From Rothia sp. P100 (GTDB taxonomy: Bacteria; Actinomycetota; Actinomycetes; Actinomycetales; Micrococcaceae), in the NCBI RefSeq assembly GCF_023712425.1, contig NZ_JAMAYG010000001.1:496001-560000 (forward strand): a DNA stretch of 64,000 nucleotides. The letters run 5' to 3'. Below, in pieces: positions 17,179 through 25,962 of the stretch (the stretch's first letter is position 1; every line of letters starts with the position of its first letter). The notes beneath the pieces are model-generated. The model was given only the letters and a program-made list of their open reading frames with translations, did no database searches and was not told where the DNA came from. Both the position numbers and the translations under genes were made by a program.

Positions 17179-17353
17179 CTTTGCTTTAAGAACCCAGTAG
17201 CTCTGAGTTAGAAGCAACGGAGGGGCTCATCAGGCATTAAAAGCGCAGGTGGACGGAGTGTATGGCATGCCACCCCCTCTCCTGGTTCGTTTCTTTCACC
17301 AGAAGATGAACACCCAGCCTCGTAGGCTAAAGCCTCATACCGGTGGGGATAAA

Positions 17354-17393
17354 AGAGGTGCCCCGCTTCCCGTGAGGGAGGCGGGGCACCTCT
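17354..17393 (-). terminator. Long terminator hairpin after mtlD
   Basis: A 13-bp perfect outer stem (AGAGGTGCCCCGC) continues into a five-pair inner stem with a GTGA loop. On the minus strand it is followed by TTTTAT, and it lies 40 bases after the mtlD stop. The plus-strand side is followed by TCTT, so it may work both ways. Confidence 0.88.
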
Positions 17394-17433
17394 TCTTGGT
17401 GCGTTTAAAGAGCTAAGCCCCTATGCGTTTCTC

Positions 17434-18588
17434 TTAGGCTACACGATCCGCGATAACCTCGCGGACGCCATCGTAGAGCGGGTGCTTAGCTTCCAGGCCG
17501 GTGAGCTGGGCGGTTACGGTGTCCAGGTCGGACTCCCCTGCCTTGAGCTCAGCCAGGGTCTGCTGCAGACTAACTGCTTCAGGATCCGCAGCTACATCAA
17601 ATTCCAGCAGGGCCGCTACGGTTGCCAGAAGGGCGTCCGTGGGGCGTCCTAGTTCAGCCAAATCAGCTGCCGGGCCAATGAAGCGTTCATTGCGTGAAAT
17701 CTTACGCAAGGGAGAACGTCCAACCCGGTCAGTGGTGTCAGGCAAATCCTTATTGGCAAAGCGGCTCAGGATTTTTTCAATGTAGGCCTGCTGCACCTCG
17801 GGCTCAAAACCGAACGTGCGAACGATGAGGTCCTTGGTTTCAGCAAGAGTTGCCTCAACCTTGGCGCGGATCTCATCGTTTGCGAGCGCATCAGAGATTT
17901 TTGAGATGCCAGCCTGAGCGCCAAAGTAGGCGAGGGTGGCATGCCCGGTGTTGACGGTGAAGAGTTTGCGGGTGATGTAAGGAGCAAGATCCGCAACCCA
18001 GGTTGCACCGTTGATAGCGGGAACGTCATCGCCGAACGGGCCGGTTTCAACAGCCCATTCGTAGTAGTTCTCCACGGTGACATCCAACCCCTGTCCGGGA
18101 GCCTGGTTAGGTACGATGCGGTCAACGGCGGTGTTGGCGAAGATTGCCTGTTCATCGGCTGCAGCGTAGTGCTTACGCACTTCTTCAGCCAGACCGTCGG
18201 TTGCGTTGATAGCGTTTTCACACGCCATGACGGCGACTTTGCCGGGGGTACCCAGTTCAGCACGCTTCTGCAACCCCTGGGCGATATTAACCGCAACGAA
18301 CTTGAGCACGGTGGGGCCAACGGCAGTGGTGACGACATCAGCAGTAGCGATTTCCTCAGCGAGCGCGTCGGGGTTCTCTGCTGAGTTGATACCGCGGAAG
18401 TTGGTGATAGTGATGTCCTTGGGGTCAGCACCTACCTCATGCACGGTGTAGCTTTCCTCGGTGTTGAGTGCGTCAATGAGAGGAGCGGCAACGTCTGAGA
18501 AGACCAGCTCGTAGCCGGCTTCATTGAGGATAACGCCAACAAAGCCGCGGCCGATATTACCGGCGCCGAAATGTACAGCTTTTTTCAT
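17434..18588 (-). CDS. mtlD: Mannitol-1-phosphate 5-dehydrogenase
   Basis: MtlD oxidises mannitol 1-phosphate, made by the PTS, to fructose 6-phosphate with NAD+. The 384-residue protein opens with a Rossmann motif HFGAGNIGRGF (residues 6-16) and has the long-chain polyol dehydrogenase features ENAINATDGLAEE, DRIVP and the KLFTVNTGHATLAYFG block with the catalytic lysine. The start codon shares one base with the mtlA stop, so the two are coupled. Fructose 6-phosphate is also the substrate of GlmS. Confidence 0.96.
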   Translation of the reverse strand: MKKAVHFGAGNIGRGFVGVILNEAGYELVFSDVAAPLIDALNTEESYTVHEVGADPKDITITNFRGINSAENPDALAEEIATADVVTTAVGPTVLKFVAVNIAQGLQKRAELGTPGKVAVMACENAINATDGLAEEVRKHYAAADEQAIFANTAVDRIVPNQAPGQGLDVTVENYYEWAVETGPFGDDVPAINGATWVADLAPYITRKLFTVNTGHATLAYFGAQAGISKISDALANDEIRAKVEATLAETKDLIVRTFGFEPEVQQAYIEKILSRFANKDLPDTTDRVGRSPLRKISRNERFIGPAADLAELGRPTDALLATVAALLEFDVAADPEAVSLQQTLAELKAGESDLDTVTAQLTGLEAKHPLYDGVREVIADRVA

Positions 18589-20582
18589 TAGCTATTAACC
18601 TTTCCGAAGATATCCAGGATTTCCTGGGCAGTCTTTGCTTCTTCAAGCTGGGCAACAGATGCTTTGTTGGAGAAGGTCTTAGCGATCTTCTGGAGCAGTT
18701 CCAAGTGGGTGCCACCTGCGCCAGCGATGCCAATCACGAAGTTGACGGGCTTACCGTTCCAGTCGATGGGCTCATCTAAGCGAATGAAAGACATCGCCGA
18801 TGAGTGGATGGCGTCCTTAGCTTCATTGGTGCCGTGGGGGATAGCCAGACCGTTGCCCATGAAGGTAGAGACAGAAGCTTCACGCTCATGCATAGCTGCT
18901 ACGTATGAAGCATCGACCTTACCGGTAGAGACCAGAAGGTCACCTGCCTGCTCAATTGCCGCTGCGCGGTCAGCGGCGCTGGCGCCCAAGACGATGGTGT
19001 CGGCGGTCAGCACCTGTTCACCAGCAGGTGTTTCGGTGGCGGTAGCGGCTACCGCAGCGGGGACAGCTACAGGGGCGGCTTCAGCCGGAGCTGCGGTGGT
19101 GCTTTCCTGCTGCTTGCGAATCATCTCAACGATTTCATCGTAACGGGGTGAACCCATGAAGTTATCGACAGCTACGTGGAGCGCGCTGGGGGTGGGGGTG
19201 GCAGCACGATCAGCCAGGTCCTGGTGAGAAACGAGCAGGTCGTACTTGTCCTGCAGAGCGTTGATTGCGGAGTTGGTGACGGTGACCTTGTCGCCGTAAC
19301 CTGCGTCCTTAATCTTGTTACGTAGAACTGAAGCACCCATAGCGGATGAACCCATACCAGCGTCGCAAGCAAAAACGATGCTACGGATTTCCTTGTTGGG
19401 ATGAGCAGCTGAAGGAGCGAAGGCACCAGCAACTGAGGATTTCTTACCCTTCATGTCCTGCATCTTCTGAGCAGCAGCTTCAATATCGTCTTCACCCTTC
19501 TTGGAGAAGCGAAGAATCAGAGTAGCTACCAGGAAGGAGACCAGGGTAGCTGCCAGCACACCGGCGTAAACCTTAAAAAGGTCACCGGGCGCAGAAACAG
19601 CGGTGATAGCGATGATTGAGCCGGGAGCAGAAGCTGAGGTCAAACCTACATCGAAGGTCAAGAAGGTAAAGGTACCAGCCATACCGCCAGCAATAGCGGC
19701 AGCAATCAGCTGGGGCTTCATCAGAACGTAGGGGAAGTAGATTTCGTGGATACCACCGAAGAAGTGAATCAGGGCTGCACCGGGAGCCGATGCCTTCGCA
19801 GCACCGCGGCCGAAGAACATGTAGGCCAGCAGGATACCCAGACCGGGGCCGGGGTTTGCTTCCAGCAGGTAGAGGATGGACTTTCCCATTTCCAGTGACT
19901 GCTGAGTGCCGAGAGGAGTAATAATGCCGTGGTTAATGGCGTTGTTCAGGAAGAGAACCTTTGCGGGCTCAATCAGCAGTGCGGTCAGCGGCAACAGACC
20001 GGTGTTAACCAGCCACTCCACAGCAGCACCAGCGCCGGCTGAGATAGCCTTCATGACGGGAGTCAGCAAGAACATCGAAGCGATAGCTGCAATACCGGCA
20101 AAGATACCGGCAGAGAAGTTATTGACCAGCATTTCAAAGCCGGGCTTAATCTTGCCGTCCCAGATGCCATCAAGTTTCTTCATGCACCATGCAGCCAGGG
20201 GGCCCATAATCATAGCGCCCAAGAACATGGGTGAGCCGCCCTCTTCACCGATGAAGATTTCAGCGCTAGTACCCATGATGACACCCATGGTTGCGGTTGC
20301 ACCTACAACACCACCACGGTGTTCATAGATGAGCTTACCGCCGGTGTAAGCAATCAAGATGGGCAGAAGGTAGGTCACCATGGGGCTAACCATCGTTGCC
20401 ACGTATTCACTGAAGCCAGTCAGCGAAGGGAAATATTTGGGGACGAGACCGGCAGGGATAAAGAGCGCGGTAATCAGACCCCAAGCAATGAGTGCACCGA
20501 TATTGGGCATAATCATGCTGGAGAGGAAGGTGCCAAACTTTTGGACGCGCACGCGAACGCTGGCTGGTTTCTTTTCGGACAT
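18588..20582 (-). CDS. mtlA: PTS mannitol transporter subunit EIICBA
   Basis: MtlA imports mannitol and phosphorylates it. The 664-residue protein has all three domains in one chain. EIIC (about 1-350) is polytopic, with GGIHEIYFP at 276-284. EIIB starts near 398 with the phosphocysteine C406 in FACDAGMGSS. An alanine- and proline-rich linker (about 490-522) leads to EIIA, with the phosphohistidine H583 in GLAIPHGT. Many Gram-positive bacteria encode EIIA separately, so the fused form is worth noting. Upstream lie a 24-bp palindrome and tandem repeats, likely sites for a mannitol regulator; no mtlR gene is in the window. Confidence 0.96.
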   Translation of the reverse strand: MSEKKPASVRVRVQKFGTFLSSMIMPNIGALIAWGLITALFIPAGLVPKYFPSLTGFSEYVATMVSPMVTYLLPILIAYTGGKLIYEHRGGVVGATATMGVIMGTSAEIFIGEEGGSPMFLGAMIMGPLAAWCMKKLDGIWDGKIKPGFEMLVNNFSAGIFAGIAAIASMFLLTPVMKAISAGAGAAVEWLVNTGLLPLTALLIEPAKVLFLNNAINHGIITPLGTQQSLEMGKSILYLLEANPGPGLGILLAYMFFGRGAAKASAPGAALIHFFGGIHEIYFPYVLMKPQLIAAAIAGGMAGTFTFLTFDVGLTSASAPGSIIAITAVSAPGDLFKVYAGVLAATLVSFLVATLILRFSKKGEDDIEAAAQKMQDMKGKKSSVAGAFAPSAAHPNKEIRSIVFACDAGMGSSAMGASVLRNKIKDAGYGDKVTVTNSAINALQDKYDLLVSHQDLADRAATPTPSALHVAVDNFMGSPRYDEIVEMIRKQQESTTAAPAEAAPVAVPAAVAATATETPAGEQVLTADTIVLGASAADRAAAIEQAGDLLVSTGKVDASYVAAMHEREASVSTFMGNGLAIPHGTNEAKDAIHSSAMSFIRLDEPIDWNGKPVNFVIGIAGAGGTHLELLQKIAKTFSNKASVAQLEEAKTAQEILDIFGKVNS

Positions 20583-20671
20583 AAGCCCTTCTTACGTGTA
20601 TTTTCGCGGGGTGCGAGTGAGATGAATAAATCTACTAAACACTCTATATAGACAAAGAAAAACAATACTTA

Positions 20672-20695
20672 GAGTGGAATACACCTATTCTACTC
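20672..20695. promoter_or_regulatory. 24-bp operator-like palindrome upstream of mtlA
   Basis: The arms GAGTGGAATA and TATTCTACTC, separated by CACC, match as an inverted repeat at 9 of 10 positions. The site lies 90 bases upstream of the mtlA start in an AT-rich, promoter-like stretch. Size and symmetry suit a dimeric repressor or activator. The regulator is unknown. Confidence 0.5.
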
Positions 20696-20740
20696 CCCGG
20701 CACTTCCTTTTATACATGAGCTTTTCTACTGTTTTTTCAC

Positions 20741-20765
20741 ACCTGTTAGACAGGTTTAGATAGGT
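20741..20765. repeat. Short palindrome with a tandem 10-bp repeat upstream of mtlA
   Basis: TTAGACAGGT and TTAGATAGGT follow each other directly (20746-20765), one helical turn apart. The first copy is also the right half of ACCTGT-TAG-ACAGGT (20741-20755). It lies about 160 bases upstream of mtlA, between the glmM terminator and the 24-bp palindrome, and could be an activator site. Confidence 0.4.
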
Positions 20766-20774
20766 TATACACAA

Positions 20775-20805
20775 AGCGCTCACCCTCGTAAAGAGGATGA
20801 GCGCT
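20775..20805 (-). terminator. Terminator after glmM
   Basis: The stem AGCGCTCA with TGAGCGCT is extended by CCTC and GAGG around a GTAAA loop. It lies 21 bases past the glmM stop. On the minus strand CTTTGTG follows, a weak T run. Confidence 0.75.
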
Positions 20806-20825
20806 GTAATCGATGAATCTATGGG

Positions 20826-22184
20826 CTAGATAGCTAGTTCCTTGGCAACGACGGCAGCTAGTGATTCAGCAGTTGCATCTGCGATGTCCTGCGTCTGGGC
20901 TTCTACCATAACGCGGACCAGCGGCTCGGTACCAGAAGGACGCAGGAGCACACGGCCGGTATCCCCCAGCTCAACTTCAGCATTGCGAATAGCCTGTTGT
21001 AGAGTCTCATTGCCCTGTACGCCTGCGCGGTCCACGCCCTTGACGTTGATGAGGCGCTGGGGCGTTGCCTGCATGCGGTTGGCCAGCTCAGATAGTGGCA
21101 GGCCGGTGCGTACTAGCTCAGCTGCAATATGCAGACCGGTTAGTACCCCGTCACCGGTTGTGGCGTAGTCGCTCATAATGACGTGACCGGACTGCTCACC
21201 ACCCAGGTTAAAACCTTTAGCGTTCATAGCTTCCAGCACGTATCGGTCTCCCACCGAAGCACGTTCCAGTTTAATACCGTGTTCCTTGAGGAAGATTTCA
21301 AGACCCAGTGAGCTCATGACGGTGGCCACTAGAGTATCGTCCTTGAGTTTTCCGGCGTCCTTCATAGCGAGTGCCAGAATCGACATAATCTGGTCGCCGT
21401 CCACCAGGTTGCCCTGTTCGTCAACGGCCAAGCAACGGTCAGCATCACCATCATGGGCGATACCCAGGTCAGCTCCCCACTCAACCACAGCTTCCTGTAA
21501 CTTCTCGGGGTGGGTGGAACCCACGCCGTCGTTAATATTAGTGCCATCTGGCTCGGCACCAATCACACGAACCTTAGCGCCGAGGGCATGGAAGGCGTCG
21601 GGGGAAACACCCGAGGCAGCACCGTGGGCACAGTCAAGAACGACCTTAAGACCGTTAAGACGGCGGTGATCAGGAATGGTTGAGAGCAGGTGGGTGACGT
21701 AACGGTCCTCACCGTCAGTCAGGGGCCGGATACGCCCCACAGCACCGTGAGTCGGGAAACGGAAGTCCTTGCTGCTATAGAGCTCTTCAATAGCATCCTC
21801 CAGCGCGTCATCGAGCTTCTTGCCTCCCCGAGCAAGAAACTTAATGCCATTATCTTCAGCTGCGTTGTGAGACGCTGAGATCATGACGCCAAAGTCTGCG
21901 CCTGTGCTAGCAACTAGGTAGGCAGCCGCAGGTGTAGGCACCAATCCGGCGTCAAGAACATCAACGCCAGAGGAAGCAAAGCCTGCGGTCATTGCCGCAC
22001 CGATAAACTCACCCGAGATCCGGGAGTCATGCGCGATGACTGCCTTGGGGCGAGTTCCATTTTCAACCGTATTGAACCCAAGGACGATAGACGCGGCTTG
22101 CGCCAACTCCATTGCAAGAGCTGGGGTAATCAAATCGTTAGCGAGGCCGCGAACACCGTCGGTTCCGAATAATCTTTGTGACAT
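20826..22184 (-). CDS. glmM: Phosphoglucosamine mutase
   Basis: GlmM converts glucosamine 6-phosphate to glucosamine 1-phosphate on the way to UDP-GlcNAc. The protein is 452 residues, starting [13 protein letters not shown]. The phosphoserine loop GVMISASHN (phosphoserine at 105) and metal loop HDGDADRC are intact, and [15 protein letters not shown] closes the phosphate-binding domain. A GTG directly before the ATG could also serve. It follows ppk2 by 25 bases on the same strand. Confidence 0.97.
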   Translation of the reverse strand: MSQRLFGTDGVRGLANDLITPALAMELAQAASIVLGFNTVENGTRPKAVIAHDSRISGEFIGAAMTAGFASSGVDVLDAGLVPTPAAAYLVASTGADFGVMISASHNAAEDNGIKFLARGGKKLDDALEDAIEELYSSKDFRFPTHGAVGRIRPLTDGEDRYVTHLLSTIPDHRRLNGLKVVLDCAHGAASGVSPDAFHALGAKVRVIGAEPDGTNINDGVGSTHPEKLQEAVVEWGADLGIAHDGDADRCLAVDEQGNLVDGDQIMSILALAMKDAGKLKDDTLVATVMSSLGLEIFLKEHGIKLERASVGDRYVLEAMNAKGFNLGGEQSGHVIMSDYATTGDGVLTGLHIAAELVRTGLPLSELANRMQATPQRLINVKGVDRAGVQGNETLQQAIRNAEVELGDTGRVLLRPSGTEPLVRVMVEAQTQDIADATAESLAAVVAKELAI

Positions 22185-22209
22185 CACAGATTATTCTACG
22201 CGGCTTAAC

Positions 22210-23286
22210 CTAGTTTTCTTCTCTTAGTATGGGAAAACCCTCTGGGTTTTCTGGCACATCATCGTCCAATACGTCCGAACCCGAGCCCACAATCAGTGAG
22301 TCTGTGGCACCTACCAGCGCCGTATCCTTGTTGGGATAATCGAATTGGTTGAGCACATGACGCATAGCCTCCAGGCGTGCACGCTTCTTGTCGTTAGACT
22401 TTACCACCGTCCAGGGGGCATCCCCGGTATCGGTATAGAAGAACATTGCCTCTTTGGCTGCGGTGTAGTCATCCCATTTATCCAGCGAAGCTATGTCAGT
22501 AGGTGATAGCTTCCACTGACGCACAGGATCTGTGCGGCGGGCATTAAAGCGAGCCAGCTGCTCCGCGCGGGTCACGGAAAACCAGAATTTTATGAGCTTG
22601 ACCCCGGAGTTCACCAGCATGCGCTCTAGCTCAGGCACTTCTCGCATGAACTCGTAGTACTGTTGGGAAGTGCAGTAGCCCATGACGCGCTCAACACCTG
22701 CCCGGTTGTACCAGGAACGGTCCATGAGCACGATTTCACCGCCGGAGGGCAGGTGCTGGATGTAGCGCTGGAAGTACCACTGTGTCTGCTCAATATCGGT
22801 TGGTTTCTCTAGCGCAACGACGCGGGCGCCACGCGGGTTGAGGTGCTCCATGAAACGCTTGATGGCACCGCCCTTACCAGCAGCATCACGGCCCTCAAAG
22901 ATAATGAGAATCTTCTGCCCTGTCTCCTTGGCCCACAGCTGCAACTTGAGAAGCTCGATCTGCAGAGCTCGCTTCTCTTTCTCGTATTCCTTGCGCCCCA
23001 GTTTTTCGTCGTAGGGGTAGCCTGCTTTCCAGGCATCCGACGTGGATTCAGAGGAGCCGTTGATTTTTTTCCTCAGCGATTCCATCTCATCAAGTTCAGC
23101 GCTGTAGTCTTCAACCACAGAAACACGGCGGGTTTCTTTAGCTAAAGCAGCTTTCACAGCCTGCTTTTTGGGGTCTTCAGCTGGTATCTGGACTGCCTGA
23201 GCGTCTTTGCTCTCCGTCTCAGCGGGGGCGTCTTTGCCCGGTGCGTTCTTAAGGGTCCTAGCGCGGGTGGTTTTCGAAGATGCCAT
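22210..23286 (-). CDS. ppk2: Polyphosphate kinase 2
   Basis: PPK2 enzymes use polyphosphate to phosphorylate nucleotides, here most likely nucleoside diphosphates (class I). The 358-residue protein has an alanine- and lysine-rich N-terminal extension of about 100 residues, then the P-loop EGRDAAGKGG (131-140), the lid region NPRGARVVALEKP and Walker B in VLMDRSWYNRAG. I chose the ATG at 23286, with GAGAAAGGG upstream, over one six codons earlier. The single PPK2 domain and length fit class I, but class cannot be settled from sequence alone. Confidence 0.93.
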   Translation of the reverse strand: MASSKTTRARTLKNAPGKDAPAETESKDAQAVQIPAEDPKKQAVKAALAKETRRVSVVEDYSAELDEMESLRKKINGSSESTSDAWKAGYPYDEKLGRKEYEKEKRALQIELLKLQLWAKETGQKILIIFEGRDAAGKGGAIKRFMEHLNPRGARVVALEKPTDIEQTQWYFQRYIQHLPSGGEIVLMDRSWYNRAGVERVMGYCTSQQYYEFMREVPELERMLVNSGVKLIKFWFSVTRAEQLARFNARRTDPVRQWKLSPTDIASLDKWDDYTAAKEAMFFYTDTGDAPWTVVKSNDKKRARLEAMRHVLNQFDYPNKDTALVGATDSLIVGSGSDVLDDDVPENPEGFPILREEN

Positions 23287-23412
23287 GGGCACCCTTTCTC
23301 TCATCGGTACCTTGCACCATCATTCTATGGTTTACATCACCCTGCCCCCACTATTACGCGTACTTAGACCTTTACCCCTGAGCCTGAGGGTTAACTTTTT
23401 AGCCTTAAAACG

Positions 23413-23449
23413 AGGCAGCGCCCCACCCGTAAGGGGTGGGACGCTGCCT
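23413..23449 (-). terminator. Terminator of the rplM-rpsI operon
   Basis: Stem AGGCAGCG with CGCTGCCT, one mismatch, then CCCACCC with GGGTGGG around GTAAG. On the minus strand it is followed by CGTTTTAA. It lies 37 bases beyond the rpsI stop. Confidence 0.88.
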
Positions 23450-23485
23450 GTAAGCTTGTTGTCGCTGCGTAAGCAACGAAAGTCT

Positions 23486-23974
23486 TTAGCGCTTTGAGAA
23501 CTGTGAAGCCTTGCGTGCCTTCTTAAGGCCTGCCTTCTTACGTTCGATGACGCGTGCGTCACGGGTAAGGAAGCCAGCCTTCTTGAGGGCGGGGCGGTTG
23601 TTCTCGAGGTCGATCTCGTTCAGTGCACGAGCAACGCCCAGACGCAGTGCGCCTGCCTGACCGGAGGGACCACCACCGGAAATGCGTGCAAATACGTCGT
23701 AAGCACCTTCGAGCTCGAGGAGCTTGAAAGGATCGTTAACTTCCTGCTGGTGCAGCTTGTTGGGGAAGTAGTTATCGAGTTCGCGACCATTTACGATCCA
23801 CTTGCCGGTACCGGGTACCAGGCGAACGCGAGCAACAGCTTCCTTGCGGCGACCTACAGCCTGACCGCCAACGGTCAGTGCGGGGCGGGGAGCCTTCTCA
23901 GCTACGGTTTCTGATGATTCTGAAGTGTAGCTAGTCAGCTCTTCTTCGGTGGTGTACTCTTCGTTCTGAGCCAC
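23486..23974 (-). CDS. rpsI: 30S ribosomal protein S9 (uS9)
   Basis: S9 lies in the head of the small subunit; its C-terminal tail reaches the P-site tRNA. The product is 162 residues, with an acidic S/T/E-rich N-terminal extension of about 35 residues that actinobacterial S9 proteins often have. The core begins [12 protein letters not shown], includes [21 protein letters not shown], and ends in the canonical [12 protein letters not shown]. It follows rplM by 35 bases, the usual L13-S9 pair. Confidence 0.98.
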   Translation of the reverse strand: MAQNEEYTTEEELTSYTSESSETVAEKAPRPALTVGGQAVGRRKEAVARVRLVPGTGKWIVNGRELDNYFPNKLHQQEVNDPFKLLELEGAYDVFARISGGGPSGQAGALRLGVARALNEIDLENNRPALKKAGFLTRDARVIERKKAGLKKARKASQFSKR

Positions 23975-24009
23975 GATGTCTCCTTTAATAGTTCTTTCGT
24001 AGGCCCGAA

Positions 24010-24453
24010 TTACTGGGCAACCTGGTTGAATTCGTAGGTCTTGGGCTGCTGAGCTGAGTGGGGGTGCTCAGAACCGGTGTAAACCTTGAGGTTCTTGAGC
24101 TGCTGTGCAGCCAGCTTGTTCTTGGGCAGCATGCCCTTAACAGCCTTTTCTACGGCGCGAACGGGGTTGGTTTCCAACAGTTCGGCGTAGTTTACTGACT
24201 TCAGACCACCGGGGTAGCCTGAGTGACGGTATGCGCGCTTCTGTTCAAGCTTCGCACCGGTCAGTGCAACCTTTTCTGCGTTGATGATGATGACTGAGTC
24301 ACCCATATCAACGTGGGGTGCAAAAGTGGGCTTGTGCTTGCCGCGCAGCAGGATTGCGGTCTGGCTTGCAAGACGGCCGAGAACAACGTCGGAGGCATCA
24401 ATGATGTGCCACTGGCGGTTGTTATCGCCTGACTTCGGAGTGTAAGTGCGCAA
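24010..24453 (-). CDS. rplM: 50S ribosomal protein L13 (uL13)
   Basis: L13 is an early-assembly protein of the large subunit. The 147-residue product has the typical core [42 protein letters not shown] and the closing [13 protein letters not shown]. It heads the rplM-rpsI operon. A leader of about 190 bases with possible promoter and hairpins precedes it. Confidence 0.98.
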   Translation of the reverse strand: MRTYTPKSGDNNRQWHIIDASDVVLGRLASQTAILLRGKHKPTFAPHVDMGDSVIIINAEKVALTGAKLEQKRAYRHSGYPGGLKSVNYAELLETNPVRAVEKAVKGMLPKNKLAAQQLKNLKVYTGSEHPHSAQQPKTYEFNQVAQ

Positions 24454-24748
24454 AATTTCGCCTTTTCTCGTTTCGGTAGGGCGCTAGTTGGGTGTCGCGC
24501 CTATTTGACTCTCTGTGCGTTAGTGGCAGGGTTTGGGTGAGGGCCAAACGCAGCTGCACCACCATTCCTCAGACCTCTTGTTCCCCGTTATGTCCTGCAA
24601 CTAGACCGAAGAACAGGGTACGAAATGAGGGCGGTGTACGCACAACGTATGAAACTATACAGAAAATCCGGCACTTAATCTAGGTGAAGAAGCCTTAAAA
24701 CTGCCCTCTTTGAGGTAGCTCACCCTTAATAATGACAAGGGTGTAGTT
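24454..24748 (-). promoter_or_regulatory. rplM promoter and leader region
   Basis: No gene is visible. On the minus strand a -10 box TATAGT (24654-24659) lies 17 bases from a weak -35 TAGATT (24677-24682). The leader that would follow contains two possible hairpins: GGCGC with GCGCC (about 24480-24501) close to the ribosome site, and GTTTGG with CCAAAC (about 24531-24549). Autogenous control by L13 is possible but I cannot show it. Confidence 0.35.
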
Positions 24749-25705
24749 TTAGAGTTCTCTCTTGTTGCGCGCCCGGTCTGCCTGAGCAGCGTAAGCCGAC
24801 GCAACGGGGTAGGTGATCTGGTTGAGAGCGAGCCCGCGAGGTGCAGCTAGCCGCACCTGGGAGTCACGCACAGGGTTTTGGATCCGGCTCAAAAGCCAGG
24901 GTAGATCTTTGCTTCTCTCCCCCACCATCACCAGGGAGGCGATGAGAGTTCGCACCATATTATGGCAGAAGGCATCCGCTCTAATGGTTGCCTCAATCAG
25001 CCCGTCTTCTTGCCGCTCAAAGCTGAGTTCTCGTAGCTCACGGATTGTGGTAGATCCTTCACGGGGCTTGCAGAAGGACAGGAAATCGTGGAGCCCTAGC
25101 AGCTCTCGGGCCGCACTGTTCATAAGTTCCAGATCAAGTTCTTTATTAATCTGCCAGGTCAAACCCCGGTAGAGAGGATTGGAGCCATTTTCCTCCTGAT
25201 TATCTTCAAGGAGGTAGCGGTAGGAGCGCTCTAGGGCAGAGAAGCGGGCGTCAAAACTAGAGGGAACCTCTGCGCAAGCGCTGATAGTAATAGCTTTCTG
25301 CAGGAGTCCCTGCAGGCGGGACGGTAAACCCAGCTGTGCTTCAGCGTCAGCTAATGCCCGAGAGAGGGATCCGCGCAATTTGCGGCGCAAAGCTCGGGCC
25401 GGTGCGTCTTCACTGCGACCGGGGAGTTTCTCCCAGAGGTCAGTGGGGACATCAAAGTGCACCACCTGGTGCAGGGCGTGCACCCCGGCGTCCGTGCGCC
25501 CGGCAACCGTGGTGTAGATGGGCTGACGGAAAATGAGAGCCAGAGCCTCTTCAAGAACACTTTGAACAGTGACCAGACCAGGCTGTTTGGCCCAGCCGGC
25601 AAAGGGGGCGCCGTCATAGGCAAAATCGATACGGACCCGCATGGTCGGCTTGAATTCAGCCGGCAAAGACTCCGTTGCTGCGGCTCCCAAGGGATGGTGG
25701 TTCAC
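24749..25705 (-). CDS. truA: tRNA pseudouridine(38-40) synthase TruA
   Basis: TruA makes pseudouridine at positions 38-40 of the tRNA anticodon arm. The 318-residue protein has the catalytic aspartate D72 in AGRTDAGVHA and the family marks FDARFSALERSYRY and DAFCHNMVRTL. It is longer than E. coli TruA (270) through an insert around residues 95-130. The GTG at 25705 has a GGAG upstream; a second possible start is the ATG at 25642 just before MRVRIDFAYDG. It lies between rplQ and rplM, as in many Actinobacteria. Confidence 0.95.
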   Translation of the reverse strand: MNHHPLGAAATESLPAEFKPTMRVRIDFAYDGAPFAGWAKQPGLVTVQSVLEEALALIFRQPIYTTVAGRTDAGVHALHQVVHFDVPTDLWEKLPGRSEDAPARALRRKLRGSLSRALADAEAQLGLPSRLQGLLQKAITISACAEVPSSFDARFSALERSYRYLLEDNQEENGSNPLYRGLTWQINKELDLELMNSAARELLGLHDFLSFCKPREGSTTIRELRELSFERQEDGLIEATIRADAFCHNMVRTLIASLVMVGERSKDLPWLLSRIQNPVRDSQVRLAAPRGLALNQITYPVASAYAAQADRARNKREL

Positions 25706-25899
25706 GGTGCTCCTGGTCAGTCGTATTGGTTTCGCACTTACTTTACCGGTTTTGTGCTGTAGGATAACGGGCGGCTGCTGGCTCAGGACTTGAGTGAATC
25801 ACAGCTGGTGCAGGTTTTCCGAGCTTGCGCGATAACTTGCATCAGTTGTGAGAGGGTCAGCAGGTATCCGTGATCCTGCAGCATATTAAACACAGAAAA

Positions 25900-25932
25900 T
25901 GGTGGCCCTCCCCAATTCGGGAAGAGCCACCA
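25900..25932 (-). terminator. Terminator of the alpha operon after rplQ
   Basis: The stem TGGTGGC with GCCACCA is extended through CTTCCCG/GGGGAGG with small mismatches around AATT. TTTTCTG follows on the minus strand. It lies 31 bases beyond the rplQ stop. Confidence 0.87.
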
Positions 25933-25962
25933 GTTAATCGACCGGAGTGTGTCTCTAGGAGA

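Larger units (their letters stand above)
17124..17433. other. Gap between mscL and mtlD with two terminators
   Basis: Beyond the two hairpins listed separately (17150-17178 and 17354-17393) I see no gene, tRNA or repeat in this 310-base convergent gap. The stretch 17180-17350 has no convincing open frame. Confidence 0.7.

Noticed and set aside
17180-17350. tRNA-like stretch with GGTTCG
   Set aside because: No acceptor stem, anticodon arm or CCA-end pairing can be drawn around it.
19906-20328. 140-codon plus-strand frame inside mtlA
   Set aside because: Shadow of the EIIC domain; hydrophobic codons read backwards.
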